From positions 1-64,000 of the forward strand of contig JBIQIY010000022.1 in assembly GCA_044507775.1 (NCBI GenBank): DNA of 64,000 bases, read 5' to 3'. This DNA is from Chryseosolibacter sp044507775. Its GTDB lineage: Bacteria > Bacteroidota > Bacteroidia > Cytophagales > Cyclobacteriaceae. The translations under genes were made by a program, and so were the position numbers. Under the pieces are notes generated by a model, which was not told where the DNA came from, did not search any database, and saw only the letters and a program-made list of their open reading frames with translations. Numbering within the stretch: the stretch's first letter is position 1; the number at the start of each line of letters is the position of its first letter. Below are positions 51,123 to 60,349 of this stretch, piece by piece.

Positions 51123-52943
51123 TTAAACGGTGGCCTCCCTCGGCGCCAGTGAAGGAAGTTCTGTCATTAGTATTTTCAGACACCCCTCACACATGTCGAG
51201 TTGCTCGAGGAATGTTTCCCTTCCGCGCTTTACTATTTGCTCTGACAGCCCGCGATAGTAATTGATCCCGTTCAAGAGCTGATTCCCGAAAGATGTTATT
51301 TCCCGAATTACTTTTTCACTAGCTGTTTTGAGATCCTCTATCTGTTCCTTCATATAGTCAATGTTAAGGTTTATCTCTTTGATAAACATGTGGGGTCTTG
51401 TGTTACTGGTCAGAATATTTATTCTGCCATAAATATGATCCACCATTTCTCGAAGGGTAACTACCCTGCTGAAATATGCGATGTTAGGTCCGGGACAAAT
51501 CGTCACGGCTTCTAATTTCTTGATGGGAGGAAGGTTGTACACCTGGACAGCCGAGTTCATGAGCCCGACACATAAGCACTCCTTGCTTACCACGTCCTCG
51601 TATTGCTTCTGGTAGTCCTCCGCGGGGAGATTCATTGCCTGCAGTTGCTCAATCTTTTGTTTCTGGTAAGCGCGGGAGGCCGTGCAAATAGGCTCTTTTG
51701 TGAACTCCGTGTTTGAAACCAGGTGCTTTTCTGTACAGGGACTTCCGGGTTTGCCTTTCCGGATCCGCTCCCGTTTTTCCTTTTCCGAAGTAGTCCCTTT
51801 CAGGTAGTTGAATCGTACGCCGAGGGGCGAGTTACGGCTTAACACAACGTCCTGTTCTTTGGCTTTCGACAATAACCTCAGCGTGTGTTCATCAACCGTC
51901 GTTGCCTCCGGGCACAGTAGGAACGGCGTTCCCCACCCGGTACTATAGACACCGTAGTGATCGGTGAGAAACTTCGACTCTTCAAATGTACCGATGCCAC
52001 CTTGCACAGATATTTTGATACTATGCGGCTCATCATAGATGAGACTCCCTTTTTCTTTTGCAGCGGGTTGGTACAGGTTGAACAGAGCGGCGATGAGTTC
52101 TTCGCGGCGTGTCTTGAATTCTTCGAGTATCGGGCCGAGCAATGATCCGTCCGTGGCAAAGGCGTGCCCTCCGCAATTGAGACCGGATTCTATTCGGAAT
52201 TCGCTGACCCAGATGCCTTTCTTCGCGAGGTATTTGCCCTGGATAAGTGCCGACCGGTAGTCGCTTACCTTGATGATCACTTTCTTGTCGAAAAGTGAAA
52301 GGCCTTTTGGATTGAAAGCCGTTGTTTTTTCCATGAAGTTGAACAGTCGCGGATTCAGACCCGCCGAGAACACCACAGATGAATCGGTCAGGTCGCTGTT
52401 GATATATCCCCGCAATGCGGCAACGGCATCCGATGAATCCGGGATGGGATTACCATCGTCGCCGCAGTTAATCTTGTCTACCTTTGTCATGATGTTGACG
52501 TCGATGGAACCCGGCGTCACATGCTCCCGTAGCAGGCGTTGTATCGATAATTTTTCAGCGGGGTCACGGGATTGTAACATTTTGCTATAGAGCTTGCTTA
52601 AGTCGGATGCTGAAGGCAGCATCTCAAAATATTGCGTGATTTCCGAGCCGGCCTCGAAGGCGCTGCATTTTACCGCCTCAATCTGTGCCTTTACGATTCT
52701 GTTCAGGAGGTTCAGATAATCCGTGATTCGGCGGGCGCGATAGTCCGTTTCTTTCTCCGAGATGGCCTTATACGGCCTGTTCGTATGACCATAATAGTGT
52801 CTGCGCATCATTTCTATCAGCTTATCTTCGATGATGGATACGACCGACGATATCCCGAAGCGCGCCACCTTAACCGGAGTGTCTACTGTAAACGCCAGGC
52901 CCATAACGGGGATGTGAAAAGTGTGGGGACTGCTTGTTTGCAT
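51123..52943 (-). CDS. large conserved protein, possibly TIM-barrel, unknown function
   Basis: A 606-residue soluble protein read from ATG 52943 (MQTSSPHTFHIPVMGLAF); a GTG at 52985 would add 14 residues. The N-terminal segment IPVMGLAFTVDTPVKVARFGISSVVSI and the later GLNCGGHAFATDG and ISVQGGIGTFEE suggest a flavin-type TIM barrel such as the nitronate monooxygenase or glutamate synthase class, but the resemblance is loose. Several Cys (CTEKH, ECLCVGL, CEGCLK) are scattered. The last third is helical. I cannot name a function. A perfect CRP/FNR-like box lies 56 bases upstream, linking it to the low-oxygen regulon. Confidence 0.75.
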   Translation of the reverse strand: MQTSSPHTFHIPVMGLAFTVDTPVKVARFGISSVVSIIEDKLIEMMRRHYYGHTNRPYKAISEKETDYRARRITDYLNLLNRIVKAQIEAVKCSAFEAGSEITQYFEMLPSASDLSKLYSKMLQSRDPAEKLSIQRLLREHVTPGSIDVNIMTKVDKINCGDDGNPIPDSSDAVAALRGYINSDLTDSSVVFSAGLNPRLFNFMEKTTAFNPKGLSLFDKKVIIKVSDYRSALIQGKYLAKKGIWVSEFRIESGLNCGGHAFATDGSLLGPILEEFKTRREELIAALFNLYQPAAKEKGSLIYDEPHSIKISVQGGIGTFEESKFLTDHYGVYSTGWGTPFLLCPEATTVDEHTLRLLSKAKEQDVVLSRNSPLGVRFNYLKGTTSEKEKRERIRKGKPGSPCTEKHLVSNTEFTKEPICTASRAYQKQKIEQLQAMNLPAEDYQKQYEDVVSKECLCVGLMNSAVQVYNLPPIKKLEAVTICPGPNIAYFSRVVTLREMVDHIYGRINILTSNTRPHMFIKEINLNIDYMKEQIEDLKTASEKVIREITSFGNQLLNGINYYRGLSEQIVKRGRETFLEQLDMCEGCLKILMTELPSLAPREATV

Positions 52944-52992
52944 TTGTCTGTTGTAAGAAAAACAAAGAATGCATTTTGCCGTCACGCCGCAT

Positions 52993-53006
52993 ATGATTCA
53001 GATCAT
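52993..53006. promoter_or_regulatory. CRP/FNR-like box before the 606-residue unknown protein
   Basis: ATGATTCAGATCAT, perfect dyad, centred 56.5 bases upstream of ATG 52943. Confidence 0.7.
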
Positions 53007-53072
53007 ACAGTCGCAAAACTTTTAGCGGCTATGGTGGATGCCATTTAAGAATCGCATAAAAAGTCAAAATTC

Positions 53073-53086
53073 CTGACTAAAATCAT
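53073..53086. promoter_or_regulatory. CRP/FNR-like box before the hemolysin III gene
   Basis: CTGACTAAAATCAT, a near dyad, centred 63.5 bases upstream of ATG 53143. Confidence 0.5.
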
Positions 53087-53142
53087 GTTGGATTAAAATC
53101 TTTGAAGGGACTTTTACGTTTCACAATGAAACACCACAGGAA

Positions 53143-53778
53143 ATGGAAAAGGGGTCATCAAAGTCTGCAAAGCCGGTATTGGGAGAAGAGATCACGAATG
53201 CTGTAACCCACGGTATAGGCGCATTGCTCGCCATTGCGGGCCTGGTAATTCTGATCATCTTCTCGGATGGAGGAAATTTGTTCAGCTTGGTTATTTATGG
53301 CGTCACCCTGATTTTGCTCTATTTCGCGTCTACTCTTTATCACAGTCTTATTTTTACCCGTGCCCGGAACTTATTCCGAAAATTCGATCACATGGCGATC
53401 TTTTTGCTGATCGCCGGCACGTATACTCCTTTTTGCCTGACGGCCCTCGACGGATGGGTGGGCTGGACTCTTCTGGCAGTGATTTGGACTTTTGCGATTA
53501 TCGGCATTGTCATGAAGGCATTCTTTACCGGGAAGCACGAATGGGTATCGATAACAATGTATATCCTGATGGGCTGGATGGTTGTCCCGGTTATCAAGCC
53601 GATCTATGACGCAATGTCGTTTCAGGCCTTTATGCTGCTCGTCCTGGGAGGCGTCGCCTATACCGTTGGAACTTTCTTCTATATGAACCGCCGCATTTCA
53701 TACAGTCACAGTATCTGGCACTTGTGGGTTCTTGCTGGAAGTGTCCTTCATTTCTTTTCAGTTCTTTCCCTCGTGTGA
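53143..53778 (+). CDS. hemolysin III (YqfA/PAQR) family membrane protein
   Basis: A 211-residue protein with seven helices. PAQR-family features are EEITNAVTHGIGALLAIAGL at the start, FASTLYHSLIF, RKFDHMAIFLLIAGTYTPF and SHSIWHLWVLAGSVLHFF, which give the Ser, Asp and three His thought to bind zinc. Bacterial members act in membrane lipid homeostasis; hemolysis is not generally shown. The gene ends in an octamer-repeat element shared with the convergent haemoglobin gene. Confidence 0.92.
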   Translation: MEKGSSKSAKPVLGEEITNAVTHGIGALLAIAGLVILIIFSDGGNLFSLVIYGVTLILLYFASTLYHSLIFTRARNLFRKFDHMAIFLLIAGTYTPFCLTALDGWVGWTLLAVIWTFAIIGIVMKAFFTGKHEWVSITMYILMGWMVVPVIKPIYDAMSFQAFMLLVLGGVAYTVGTFFYMNRRISYSHSIWHLWVLAGSVLHFFSVLSLV

Positions 53779-53782
53779 GGGG

Positions 53783-54003
53783 GTTAAGCACTGAGACACG
53801 AAGGCACTAAGACACTAAGCCATCGCCTTCGGTTGAGTGGGTTAAGCACGAAGACACTAAGGCACTAAGGCACTAAGAAGTTTTTATCAGTAGGATATCA
53901 TCTGGAAATACAGGAACTGTTGTAGTATCAGGAAGCCGGCTCTTCGGGTCTTGTCGTGGCAAAACAAATCTTCGTGTCTTGGTGTCTTCGTGTCTTTGTG
54001 CTA
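53783..54003. repeat. octamer-repeat arms between convergent genes
   Basis: Two left arms (53783-53820 and 53841-53880; 8-bp steps of the AAGCACTA/AGACACTA/AGGCACTA kind) and one complementary right arm (53966-54003, ending TTCGTGTCTTTGTGCTA). The same family as 15893-15988 and again placed between convergent genes. Confidence 0.85.
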
Positions 54004-54010
54004 TTGGTCA

Positions 54011-54367
54011 CTATTTCGCAAGCCCCATGCGCACCTGAAAGATGCCTGCGATGCTTTCAGCACGCATGAGAATCTCAGTCGCTTTATCGCCTTCAAAGAG
54101 TTCGTTGACCGTTTCGCGAAAGTGTTCCAGCCACCTGTCGAAGTGGGCAGGACTCAACGGTAGGGGGAGGTGTTTTTGAAACGGGTTGCCGCGGTAGGAT
54201 TGGTCACCGAGCAGCATGGAGCTCCAAAAATTATACATCGTGGGGAGGTGGTGTGGCCAGTCGACATGGCTGAAAACCGGGCCGATAAGTTCATCCCGCT
54301 GAACCTTTGCGTAAAACTCGTCGACCAGCAGCTTGATGTCATCCCGTGTTGTTATATCTTTTTTCAT
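54011..54367 (-). CDS. group 3 truncated haemoglobin
   Basis: A 118-residue protein with the TrHb3 layout: DIKLLVDEFYAKVQRDELIGPVF, then WPHHLPTMYNFWSSMLLGDQSYRGNPFQKHLPLPL with the proximal His in QKHL, and HFDRWLEHFRETVNELF. Globins of this group bind oxygen and NO and often accompany NO stress and denitrification genes. It lies 166 bases downstream of nosY on the same strand and may read through from the nos operon. No palindromic box is seen in its own leader. Confidence 0.92.
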   Translation of the reverse strand: MKKDITTRDDIKLLVDEFYAKVQRDELIGPVFSHVDWPHHLPTMYNFWSSMLLGDQSYRGNPFQKHLPLPLSPAHFDRWLEHFRETVNELFEGDKATEILMRAESIAGIFQVRMGLAK

Positions 54368-54533
54368 TGGCTAACGTCGCCTTAAAGTGTGTTTCTTCGA
54401 AGTGTAGTGTTGCGTTATCATACTTCCGCGACGCGTGTTGTTCCAGTATTTTCGCCGCCCCGGTTGTGCGATAACAACGAATTAAACATCCATCCGGTTC
54501 ACTGTATACAATGTGATCCCGAGGGTTCTGTCC

Positions 54534-55301
54534 TCAAAGGTCTTTCTTTGAAAAGATCCGCGTAGCGAGTCCTAGCGGTAGCGCGACCCATATGAGCAGG
54601 ACGGCGGTGGAAAAAAGTATTCCCCAATAGCTACCAAAGAAGTTTTTGTAAAATGCTCCCGTGTAGCCCATCAGGGCGGATATATCAAGTTTCAGCAACA
54701 TGACAATTCGCGCCAGGTCAACCGGATTCAGCGCCACGAGAGCGAGCGTAACCTTTTCGAGCGGGTAATCGCTGAAGGCGAAAATGACCCACAAAAGTAT
54801 TCCGTCGTAGATCAGTGAGAAATAAAACCAGAACAGGAGCGCCAGCCCGATCGCCTTTGCCTTGTCGCGCGTGAGGACAGAAGCGAGAAATGCCAGGGCC
54901 ACAAAGACCAGCGTCAGCATGAGTCCGGAAAAGAGAAGCGTAAGCCCGCCTGAGAAGGCCCCATAAATCACGATGGGGACACCTACACCGATGAGGTAGG
55001 CGAGGGATAAAGAGAGAGCCAGGGCGAAAAATTCGCTCAGGAATATAATGCGGCGGTTCACCGGCTGGGCCAGCATCAGTTCGATAAACTCGTATGAATT
55101 GAAGAAGTGAATGGTGGTAAAAACGATGCTCACCAACGGTACGACCATGAGCACGATGTTAAGCAGGCTTAGAATGATTTTACCCGGGTCGCTGTCAAAC
55201 TGAAACAAGACGAACGTACTGACAAGCAGTAGAACAGTATACAGCAGGATGAATCGGGTTCGCAGCAAGTCGTAAAAAACATATTTAACAATACGGGCCA
55301 T
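54534..55301 (-). CDS. nosY: NosY-like ABC permease
   Basis: A 255-residue protein with about six helices (LLYTVLLLVSTFVLFQF, LLNIVLMVVPLVSIVFTTIHFFNSYEFIELMLAQPVNRR and others), of the ABC-2 permease type. The motif FIELMLAQPVNRR is typical of NosY. With NosF and NosD it forms the exporter-like machine needed to build the CuZ centre of nitrous oxide reductase. Its ATG shares a base with the nosF stop (TAATG), so translation is coupled. Confidence 0.9.
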   Translation of the reverse strand: MARIVKYVFYDLLRTRFILLYTVLLLVSTFVLFQFDSDPGKIILSLLNIVLMVVPLVSIVFTTIHFFNSYEFIELMLAQPVNRRIIFLSEFFALALSLSLAYLIGVGVPIVIYGAFSGGLTLLFSGLMLTLVFVALAFLASVLTRDKAKAIGLALLFWFYFSLIYDGILLWVIFAFSDYPLEKVTLALVALNPVDLARIVMLLKLDISALMGYTGAFYKNFFGSYWGILFSTAVLLIWVALPLGLATRIFSKKDL

Positions 55302-56026
55302 TACGGGTGCTTTACTTCAAGTTTTTTTTCAGTGATCAGGTTGGCGATAGCTTTTGATAGTCGCGTTTCGCCTGTCCTCGACTTAAGGTCTTCTATGGAG
55401 TCGTGATAGTGAATCCTGCCTTCGAAAATGTAGACGACCTCCGATGACAGTTCGTCCAGGTCGCTGAGAATATGCGAGCTGATAATGAATAACTTCCCCG
55501 CCGATCTTTCTCTGTTTATCTTGTCTTTCAATATCTCGACTGAAACAGGATCCAGCCCGGCCGTTGGCTCGTCGAGTATCAGCACCGGAGGGTTAAACAT
55601 GAACGCCAGGGCTGCGCTCACCTTTTGGCGTGTTCCGCCTGACATCGCATGCATTCTCTTGTCATAGATACTCCGCAGGTTGAAGGATTTCACCAGTTCC
55701 TCATCGATTTCCGTGGCATCGTGTCGGATGTTCTTCATCATATCCATCAGCTGGCCGATACGCATATTCTCCGGAAAATGCCCTATCTGTGGCATATAAC
55801 CGATCTTTTCGCGGTATTTCCAGTCATTCCGGATCGACTTGCCGTCCACGCGGATCTCTCCGCTCGTAGGTATCACCAATCCCAGGACTGATTTTATCAA
55901 CGTCGTTTTTCCCGAGCCGTTCGGCCCGATAAAAGCATAGGATTTCCCGGATGCAAATTGAATAGTGACATTATCCAGGGCCTGCAGCTTTCCAAAATTC
56001 TTGCTTATGGATTCAAGTTCGATCAT
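55301..56026 (-). CDS. nosF: NosF-like ABC ATPase
   Basis: A 241-residue ATP-binding protein: Walker A GPNGSGKT (about 34-41), signature SGGTRQKV, Walker B PVLILDEPTAGLDP, and the His switch of IISSHILSDLDEL. It drives the NosDFY complex. It overlaps the end of nosD by 14 bases and the start of nosY by one. Confidence 0.93.
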   Translation of the reverse strand: MIELESISKNFGKLQALDNVTIQFASGKSYAFIGPNGSGKTTLIKSVLGLVIPTSGEIRVDGKSIRNDWKYREKIGYMPQIGHFPENMRIGQLMDMMKNIRHDATEIDEELVKSFNLRSIYDKRMHAMSGGTRQKVSAALAFMFNPPVLILDEPTAGLDPVSVEILKDKINRERSAGKLFIISSHILSDLDELSSEVVYIFEGRIHYHDSIEDLKSRTGETRLSKAIANLITEKKLEVKHP

Positions 56027-57242
56027 ACGGCCTCATGGATGGTGAATTGTCCTTCAGATTTTCCGGAGTGACGACGGGAATTACCTTTTCTGCCCGATCC
56101 ATCAGGAGGACCAGGAAACTTCTCCAGAGCAGCACCGCCGATGGAATTCGTTCAACGATCATGGAATACATGTTTACGGGGCGGTACGGCACGTCGCCTG
56201 TTCCGTCTTTGTCGAGGTCGTAGCCCTGGTATCGGTCCCAATAGTTGTTGTCAAGCACGTTCAGCACCATGGTTCCGTTAGTGGCAAAATCGAACGTGTT
56301 GGATGAAAAGTTGTTCTGGCTGAATACATTGTCGTCGCAGCTCGCCTGCAGTCGTATGGCATAGCCGTTCTCCGTGAAGTCATTGTTGTTTAGCTTGGTT
56401 CGGCTGACGCCTTCCATGTGAATGCCAATGGTATTCTTAATGAACCTGTTTCCAATGACTTCGCTGTCCTGGATATCCTTCAGCAGCAAACCATACGAAG
56501 CTCCGCCCCAGTTTCGTTCAAAACTGTTGTCATACATTCTGACGCGTTTTGTATACATGACAGCGACACCCGCGCCGTTGTCGATGAATGAGTTTCGGCG
56601 GTATTCATCATTGTGAGAGAACATGAAGTGAAGTCCGTAGCGGATGTTGCCGTGGCTATTATTGTTTGTGATAAACGAATTGGTCACAAACTCAAAATAG
56701 ATGCCGTCGCGATGGCCTTTGATCTCATTATCGACGATGTGAATATCCGTACACTTCCACATGTGGATGCCGTTTCCGATCTCGTATTCGGCGGTGGCGG
56801 TAGCATGCAGACGATTCCCCTGGACCGTGGATGCTGAAGAGTTGGAGAAATGGATTCCGAAGAATGTGTTTTCGAACAGATTGTCGCGGATGACGACGTG
56901 TTTGGCATCGTGTACTTTGACGGCTGCCACGTCATCCATGCTGGCAGTACCCGTGTCGATGAATTTCAAACCCGCGATGGTCACATGATCCGCTCCAATC
57001 GTGAAGATCTCGTATTTGTCTTCACCATCAAACACAGGGTAGTTTTCGCCGAGTATTACAACGGGCTTGGTGATCGGTATGTTCCCTTCGCGATAGGTGC
57101 CGGCCTTGACAATAATAGTGTCACCTGGGCCTGCCTCTGACAGCGCGGATTTGAGCGACGCCCCCTTGATGGAGACGACGATGGTTTTCGCAGACAGGAG
57201 AGAAGGAGTTATTAAAAGAAGAACTAAGATGTACCGGATCAT
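56013..57242 (-). CDS. nosD: NosD-like periplasmic copper-handling protein
   Basis: A 409-residue protein with a Sec signal (MIRYILVLLLITPSLLSAKT) and a right-handed beta-helix of CASH repeats (VIRDNLFENTFFGIHFSNSS, HIVDNEIKGHRDGIYF, NSFITNNNSHGNIRYGLHFM). NosD works with NosF and NosY to deliver material for the CuZ site. Its ATG overlaps the nosL stop by one base. The helix length and C-terminal YDLDKDGTGDVPYRPV are as in the family. Confidence 0.94.
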   Translation of the reverse strand: MIRYILVLLLITPSLLSAKTIVVSIKGASLKSALSEAGPGDTIIVKAGTYREGNIPITKPVVILGENYPVFDGEDKYEIFTIGADHVTIAGLKFIDTGTASMDDVAAVKVHDAKHVVIRDNLFENTFFGIHFSNSSASTVQGNRLHATATAEYEIGNGIHMWKCTDIHIVDNEIKGHRDGIYFEFVTNSFITNNNSHGNIRYGLHFMFSHNDEYRRNSFIDNGAGVAVMYTKRVRMYDNSFERNWGGASYGLLLKDIQDSEVIGNRFIKNTIGIHMEGVSRTKLNNNDFTENGYAIRLQASCDDNVFSQNNFSSNTFDFATNGTMVLNVLDNNYWDRYQGYDLDKDGTGDVPYRPVNMYSMIVERIPSAVLLWRSFLVLLMDRAEKVIPVVTPENLKDNSPSMRPYDRT

Positions 57243-58255
57243 TATTTAAATTGAGTCACGAGTTCCCCCCACACCAGATAGATCCCGTCGAGTTCCTTGT
57301 CGAGTGCTTCCATGTTTTCCTTTTTTTCAAAAGCCGCGACCTGGCTGGCCATCGGACTTTTGATACCGGATGCTTTCAGATAAAATGCATCAGGCGCTTC
57401 AATGAGCTTGCCGGGATTCGAAAAATCGACGACGAGCCGATGTGAGAATTCTGAGGGATCCGTTTCTCCGGAGTGGTAGTAAGTTAGCATGCAATTGATG
57501 TCGTCGAATTTGAACACCTTACCTTTTTTGGTGACGAGTTCGGCTCCAAATTTCTTATCCATCAGCGTCATCTTGCAGGTGTGGCAGGCATCCTGCCCGT
57601 ATTGCAGAGGTTCGGGTTCTGCTGTGCATGACACCATGCCGATAATAATCAATCCCGCCAAAAGTGGTCTCATATTTTTTGTTTTTCTTGAAATGACGAT
57701 CTCATAAACCAGGGCGCCGATGGCGAGAACCCCTGCTGCGATAAATATCCAGCCGCCGATGTCGGGTCCTGAGAAAGCTGTAAAGTTAAGCAATTGTTTC
57801 GTGCCGATGACGGGAGGTTGATATGCCATTCCCGGGACGACGATCGCCGCGTTGGGATCCAGGTTATGACCATAGTCGTAACCCCAGAGGTAGAAGTCTA
57901 CAAGTGCTCCGATACCGCAGGCGACGATGAGCAGCGCGTAGAACACAAGCACAAAACGCCGGTTGATCAGTGCCGTCAGCAAGCCGACAGCGATGACAAA
58001 CGCAACGATGTAGATCATGTATTGAAACTCCGGAAACATACTCACCTCAATGTGCCGCATGCCGATATAGTGATTCAGGGCGCTGATGATACGCACATCG
58101 CCGGTGATATTATCGATCCAGATCTTCATGCCCAGCCCCTCCGGGTATTGAGGAGCCCACATGAGTATGCGCCAGAGCGGGACGAAGTATGCTGATACCA
58201 TCAGCACCGCGGAAACAGCTATGGCAATTCTGGACCAGGGTTGGAGTTTTTTCAT
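57242..58255 (-). CDS. nosL: NosL fused behind a four-helix membrane domain
   Basis: A 337-residue protein read from ATG 58255 (MKKLQPWSRIAIAVSAVLMV); the frame to 58315 lacks a good start. Residues 1-200 hold about five helices with periplasmic loops rich in His, Tyr and Trp. A further helix ends in the lipoprotein-like VSCTAEPEP, and the NosL domain follows (YGQDACHTCKMTLMD, KFDDINCMLTYY), with the Cu-binding CHTCKM site. NosL is a copper chaperone for NosZ. The fused membrane part may replace the lipid anchor or form an electron or copper path. Confidence 0.88.
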   Translation of the reverse strand: MKKLQPWSRIAIAVSAVLMVSAYFVPLWRILMWAPQYPEGLGMKIWIDNITGDVRIISALNHYIGMRHIEVSMFPEFQYMIYIVAFVIAVGLLTALINRRFVLVFYALLIVACGIGALVDFYLWGYDYGHNLDPNAAIVVPGMAYQPPVIGTKQLLNFTAFSGPDIGGWIFIAAGVLAIGALVYEIVISRKTKNMRPLLAGLIIIGMVSCTAEPEPLQYGQDACHTCKMTLMDKKFGAELVTKKGKVFKFDDINCMLTYYHSGETDPSEFSHRLVVDFSNPGKLIEAPDAFYLKASGIKSPMASQVAAFEKKENMEALDKELDGIYLVWGELVTQFK

Positions 58256-58340
58256 GATTTGAGTTTTAAGAATGCCCTCGCCCCCGTGCTGATGCGCCTG
58301 GCAGGCGAGGTACATTCGACCTGTAAACTATGAAAATATT

Positions 58341-60323
58341 CTAGTTGCCTCCCGCTGCCGTCTCTTCCTCAATGACACCCGTTCCAAATTTGATAGGTGT
58401 CTTGCTGCCGGCCGGCGAAATGCGAATGTATCCAGACATCTCCTGGTGCAATGCTGAGCAGAAGTCGGTACAGTAGTAGGGAATAACGCCCGGGGTAGTC
58501 GCCTTCCACTTCAGAGTTTGGGTTTCTCCAGGCATGATCAGTATTTCCGCCGTCTGAGCGCCTTTGATGGCAAAGCCGTGCGGAACATCCCAGTCCTGCT
58601 CTAGATTGGTTACGTGGAAGTACACATCATCGCCCACCTGGACGCCTTCGATGTTATCGGGTGTAAGGTGCGAGCGGATCGCTGTCATCCAGACGTGAAC
58701 TTCCTTGCCTTTGCGCTCAACTTTTGTCTGTCCTTCACCCATCGACGCATAAGGGTGTTTGTTTTCTTCCAGCTTATAGAACTTCACCGATTTGTCGCGG
58801 ATCACTTCCGCCGGAATTGCTTCCGCATAGTGCGGTTCACCTACGGTCGGGAAGTCGAGCAGCAACTGCATTTTGTCACCCGAGATGTCGTACAGCTGAG
58901 CGGACTGCGCCAACTCAGGGCCTGTAGGCAAATAGCGGTCTTTGGTGATCTTGTTATACGCGATCATGTATTTTCCGTAGGGCTTCTTCGTCGGACCCCC
59001 CATCACGCTCAAGTGTCCGATGGAATAGTAAGTAGGAACGCGGTCCAGCACTTCCAGGGTTTTCACATTCCACTTCACGATTTCAGAGGAAACAAACATG
59101 GAAGTGTACGCGTTGCCGTCGTTGTCAAATTCCGTGTGCAGCGGGCCCAGTCCGGGTTTCTGTACTTCGCCGTGGAGAACCGACTCGTACTTCAGCACCG
59201 GGATACCGGCGAAGTCGCCCTCGAAGGATTTGTTGGCGATGGCGTCCTTGAATTTTGTGAAAGAGAACACGGGCATCGTAGCCGCGAGCTTTCCGCTTCC
59301 GACGATGTACTCGCCCGTAGGATCAACATCTGTTCCATGCGGAGACTTGGGACACGGAATGAAGTATACCATTCCGGGAAACTCTGTGATGTCCAGAACG
59401 CGCACTTCGTTCAGCATGGTAGAAGTAGCCGAATGAGTCGACTCGTCGTACAGGTTATGTGCGTAATCGGCACGCTCAATTGTCCCTTTTCCCTGTGCTG
59501 CCAGCTCTTCTGCCATTTTCCAGTTCACCGCCATGATAAAGTCCTTGTCTTTCTGAGACGCGTTCACTTCAAGCAGTGTGTATGCCTGTTCGGTGTTGTA
59601 GGTCGAAAAGAAGAACCAGTCGTGCGAAGGGCCTTTACCCCCGCGGCTGAGATCGAAGTTGAATCCAGGCGTCCTTAACTGGAACGCAATACTCATGTGA
59701 CCATTATCAGGATTGACCTTGATAAAACTGATCGAGCCTTTGAAATTGTCCTTGTAGCTGCTGATCGGCACATCCTGGTTGTGCATGGGTATGCTGAAAC
59801 GCGTACCGGCGATGACATACTCGGTGTTTTCCGTAATAAACGGAGAAGAGTGATTTCCGCCACTGTTGGGAATCTCCAGTATCTCCTCGGTCTTGAACGT
59901 ACTCAGGCTTACGCGTGCAACGCGCGGGGTATTGTTGCCGTTTGCAAATACCCAGCGGCCATCGTGCTCGCCGTTCGTAGTGGAGATCGCCACGTGGTGA
60001 AGATCGTCCCACGGGACGAAACCATGCGAAGTGTTTAGCATCGGCTTGGTCTCCTCGCTGTAGCCGTATCCGTTTTCCGGTTGTACTGAAAAAACGGGAA
60101 GGATCTTGATCAGTCGGCCGGACGGAACACCATAAACACTTAATTGACCGTTAAAGCCTCCCGATACGATATTGTAAAATTCATCGTACTGGCCAGGCGC
60201 AACATAGACTCTGGCTGCAGCGTCTCCGGTGGCAGCACTCTGCGGCCCCTGCGGTTTACAGCCGTAAAATGTAAAGACCGCCAGCAAGCCAGCGATTCCA
60301 GATAAGAATTTGTTGAGGTTCAT
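58341..60323 (-). CDS. nosZ: nitrous oxide reductase, clade II type
   Basis: A 660-residue protein read from ATG 60323; upstream codons to 60440 lie in the leader and give an implausible basic stretch. The signal has a lipobox (FTFYGCKPQ) and no twin Arg, which marks the clade II, Sec-exported type. CuZ histidines are visible in DDLHHVAIS, SPHGTDVDP, GPLHTEFD, IGHLSVMGG and GEPHYAEAIP. The C-terminal cupredoxin has the CuA site YYCTDFCSALHQEMSGY. It reduces N2O to N2 in the periplasm. It is preceded by a cytochrome c gene (26-base gap) and followed by nosL. Confidence 0.97.
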   Translation of the reverse strand: MNLNKFLSGIAGLLAVFTFYGCKPQGPQSAATGDAAARVYVAPGQYDEFYNIVSGGFNGQLSVYGVPSGRLIKILPVFSVQPENGYGYSEETKPMLNTSHGFVPWDDLHHVAISTTNGEHDGRWVFANGNNTPRVARVSLSTFKTEEILEIPNSGGNHSSPFITENTEYVIAGTRFSIPMHNQDVPISSYKDNFKGSISFIKVNPDNGHMSIAFQLRTPGFNFDLSRGGKGPSHDWFFFSTYNTEQAYTLLEVNASQKDKDFIMAVNWKMAEELAAQGKGTIERADYAHNLYDESTHSATSTMLNEVRVLDITEFPGMVYFIPCPKSPHGTDVDPTGEYIVGSGKLAATMPVFSFTKFKDAIANKSFEGDFAGIPVLKYESVLHGEVQKPGLGPLHTEFDNDGNAYTSMFVSSEIVKWNVKTLEVLDRVPTYYSIGHLSVMGGPTKKPYGKYMIAYNKITKDRYLPTGPELAQSAQLYDISGDKMQLLLDFPTVGEPHYAEAIPAEVIRDKSVKFYKLEENKHPYASMGEGQTKVERKGKEVHVWMTAIRSHLTPDNIEGVQVGDDVYFHVTNLEQDWDVPHGFAIKGAQTAEILIMPGETQTLKWKATTPGVIPYYCTDFCSALHQEMSGYIRISPAGSKTPIKFGTGVIEEETAAGGN

Positions 60324-60349
60324 ATAGATAACGTTCATTAGTGAGATTT

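Noticed and set aside
58614..59678. 354-codon open frame on the plus strand
   Set aside because: It lies entirely antisense to nosZ, and its composition (rich in Arg, His and Val) is that of a shadow frame in G+C-rich DNA.
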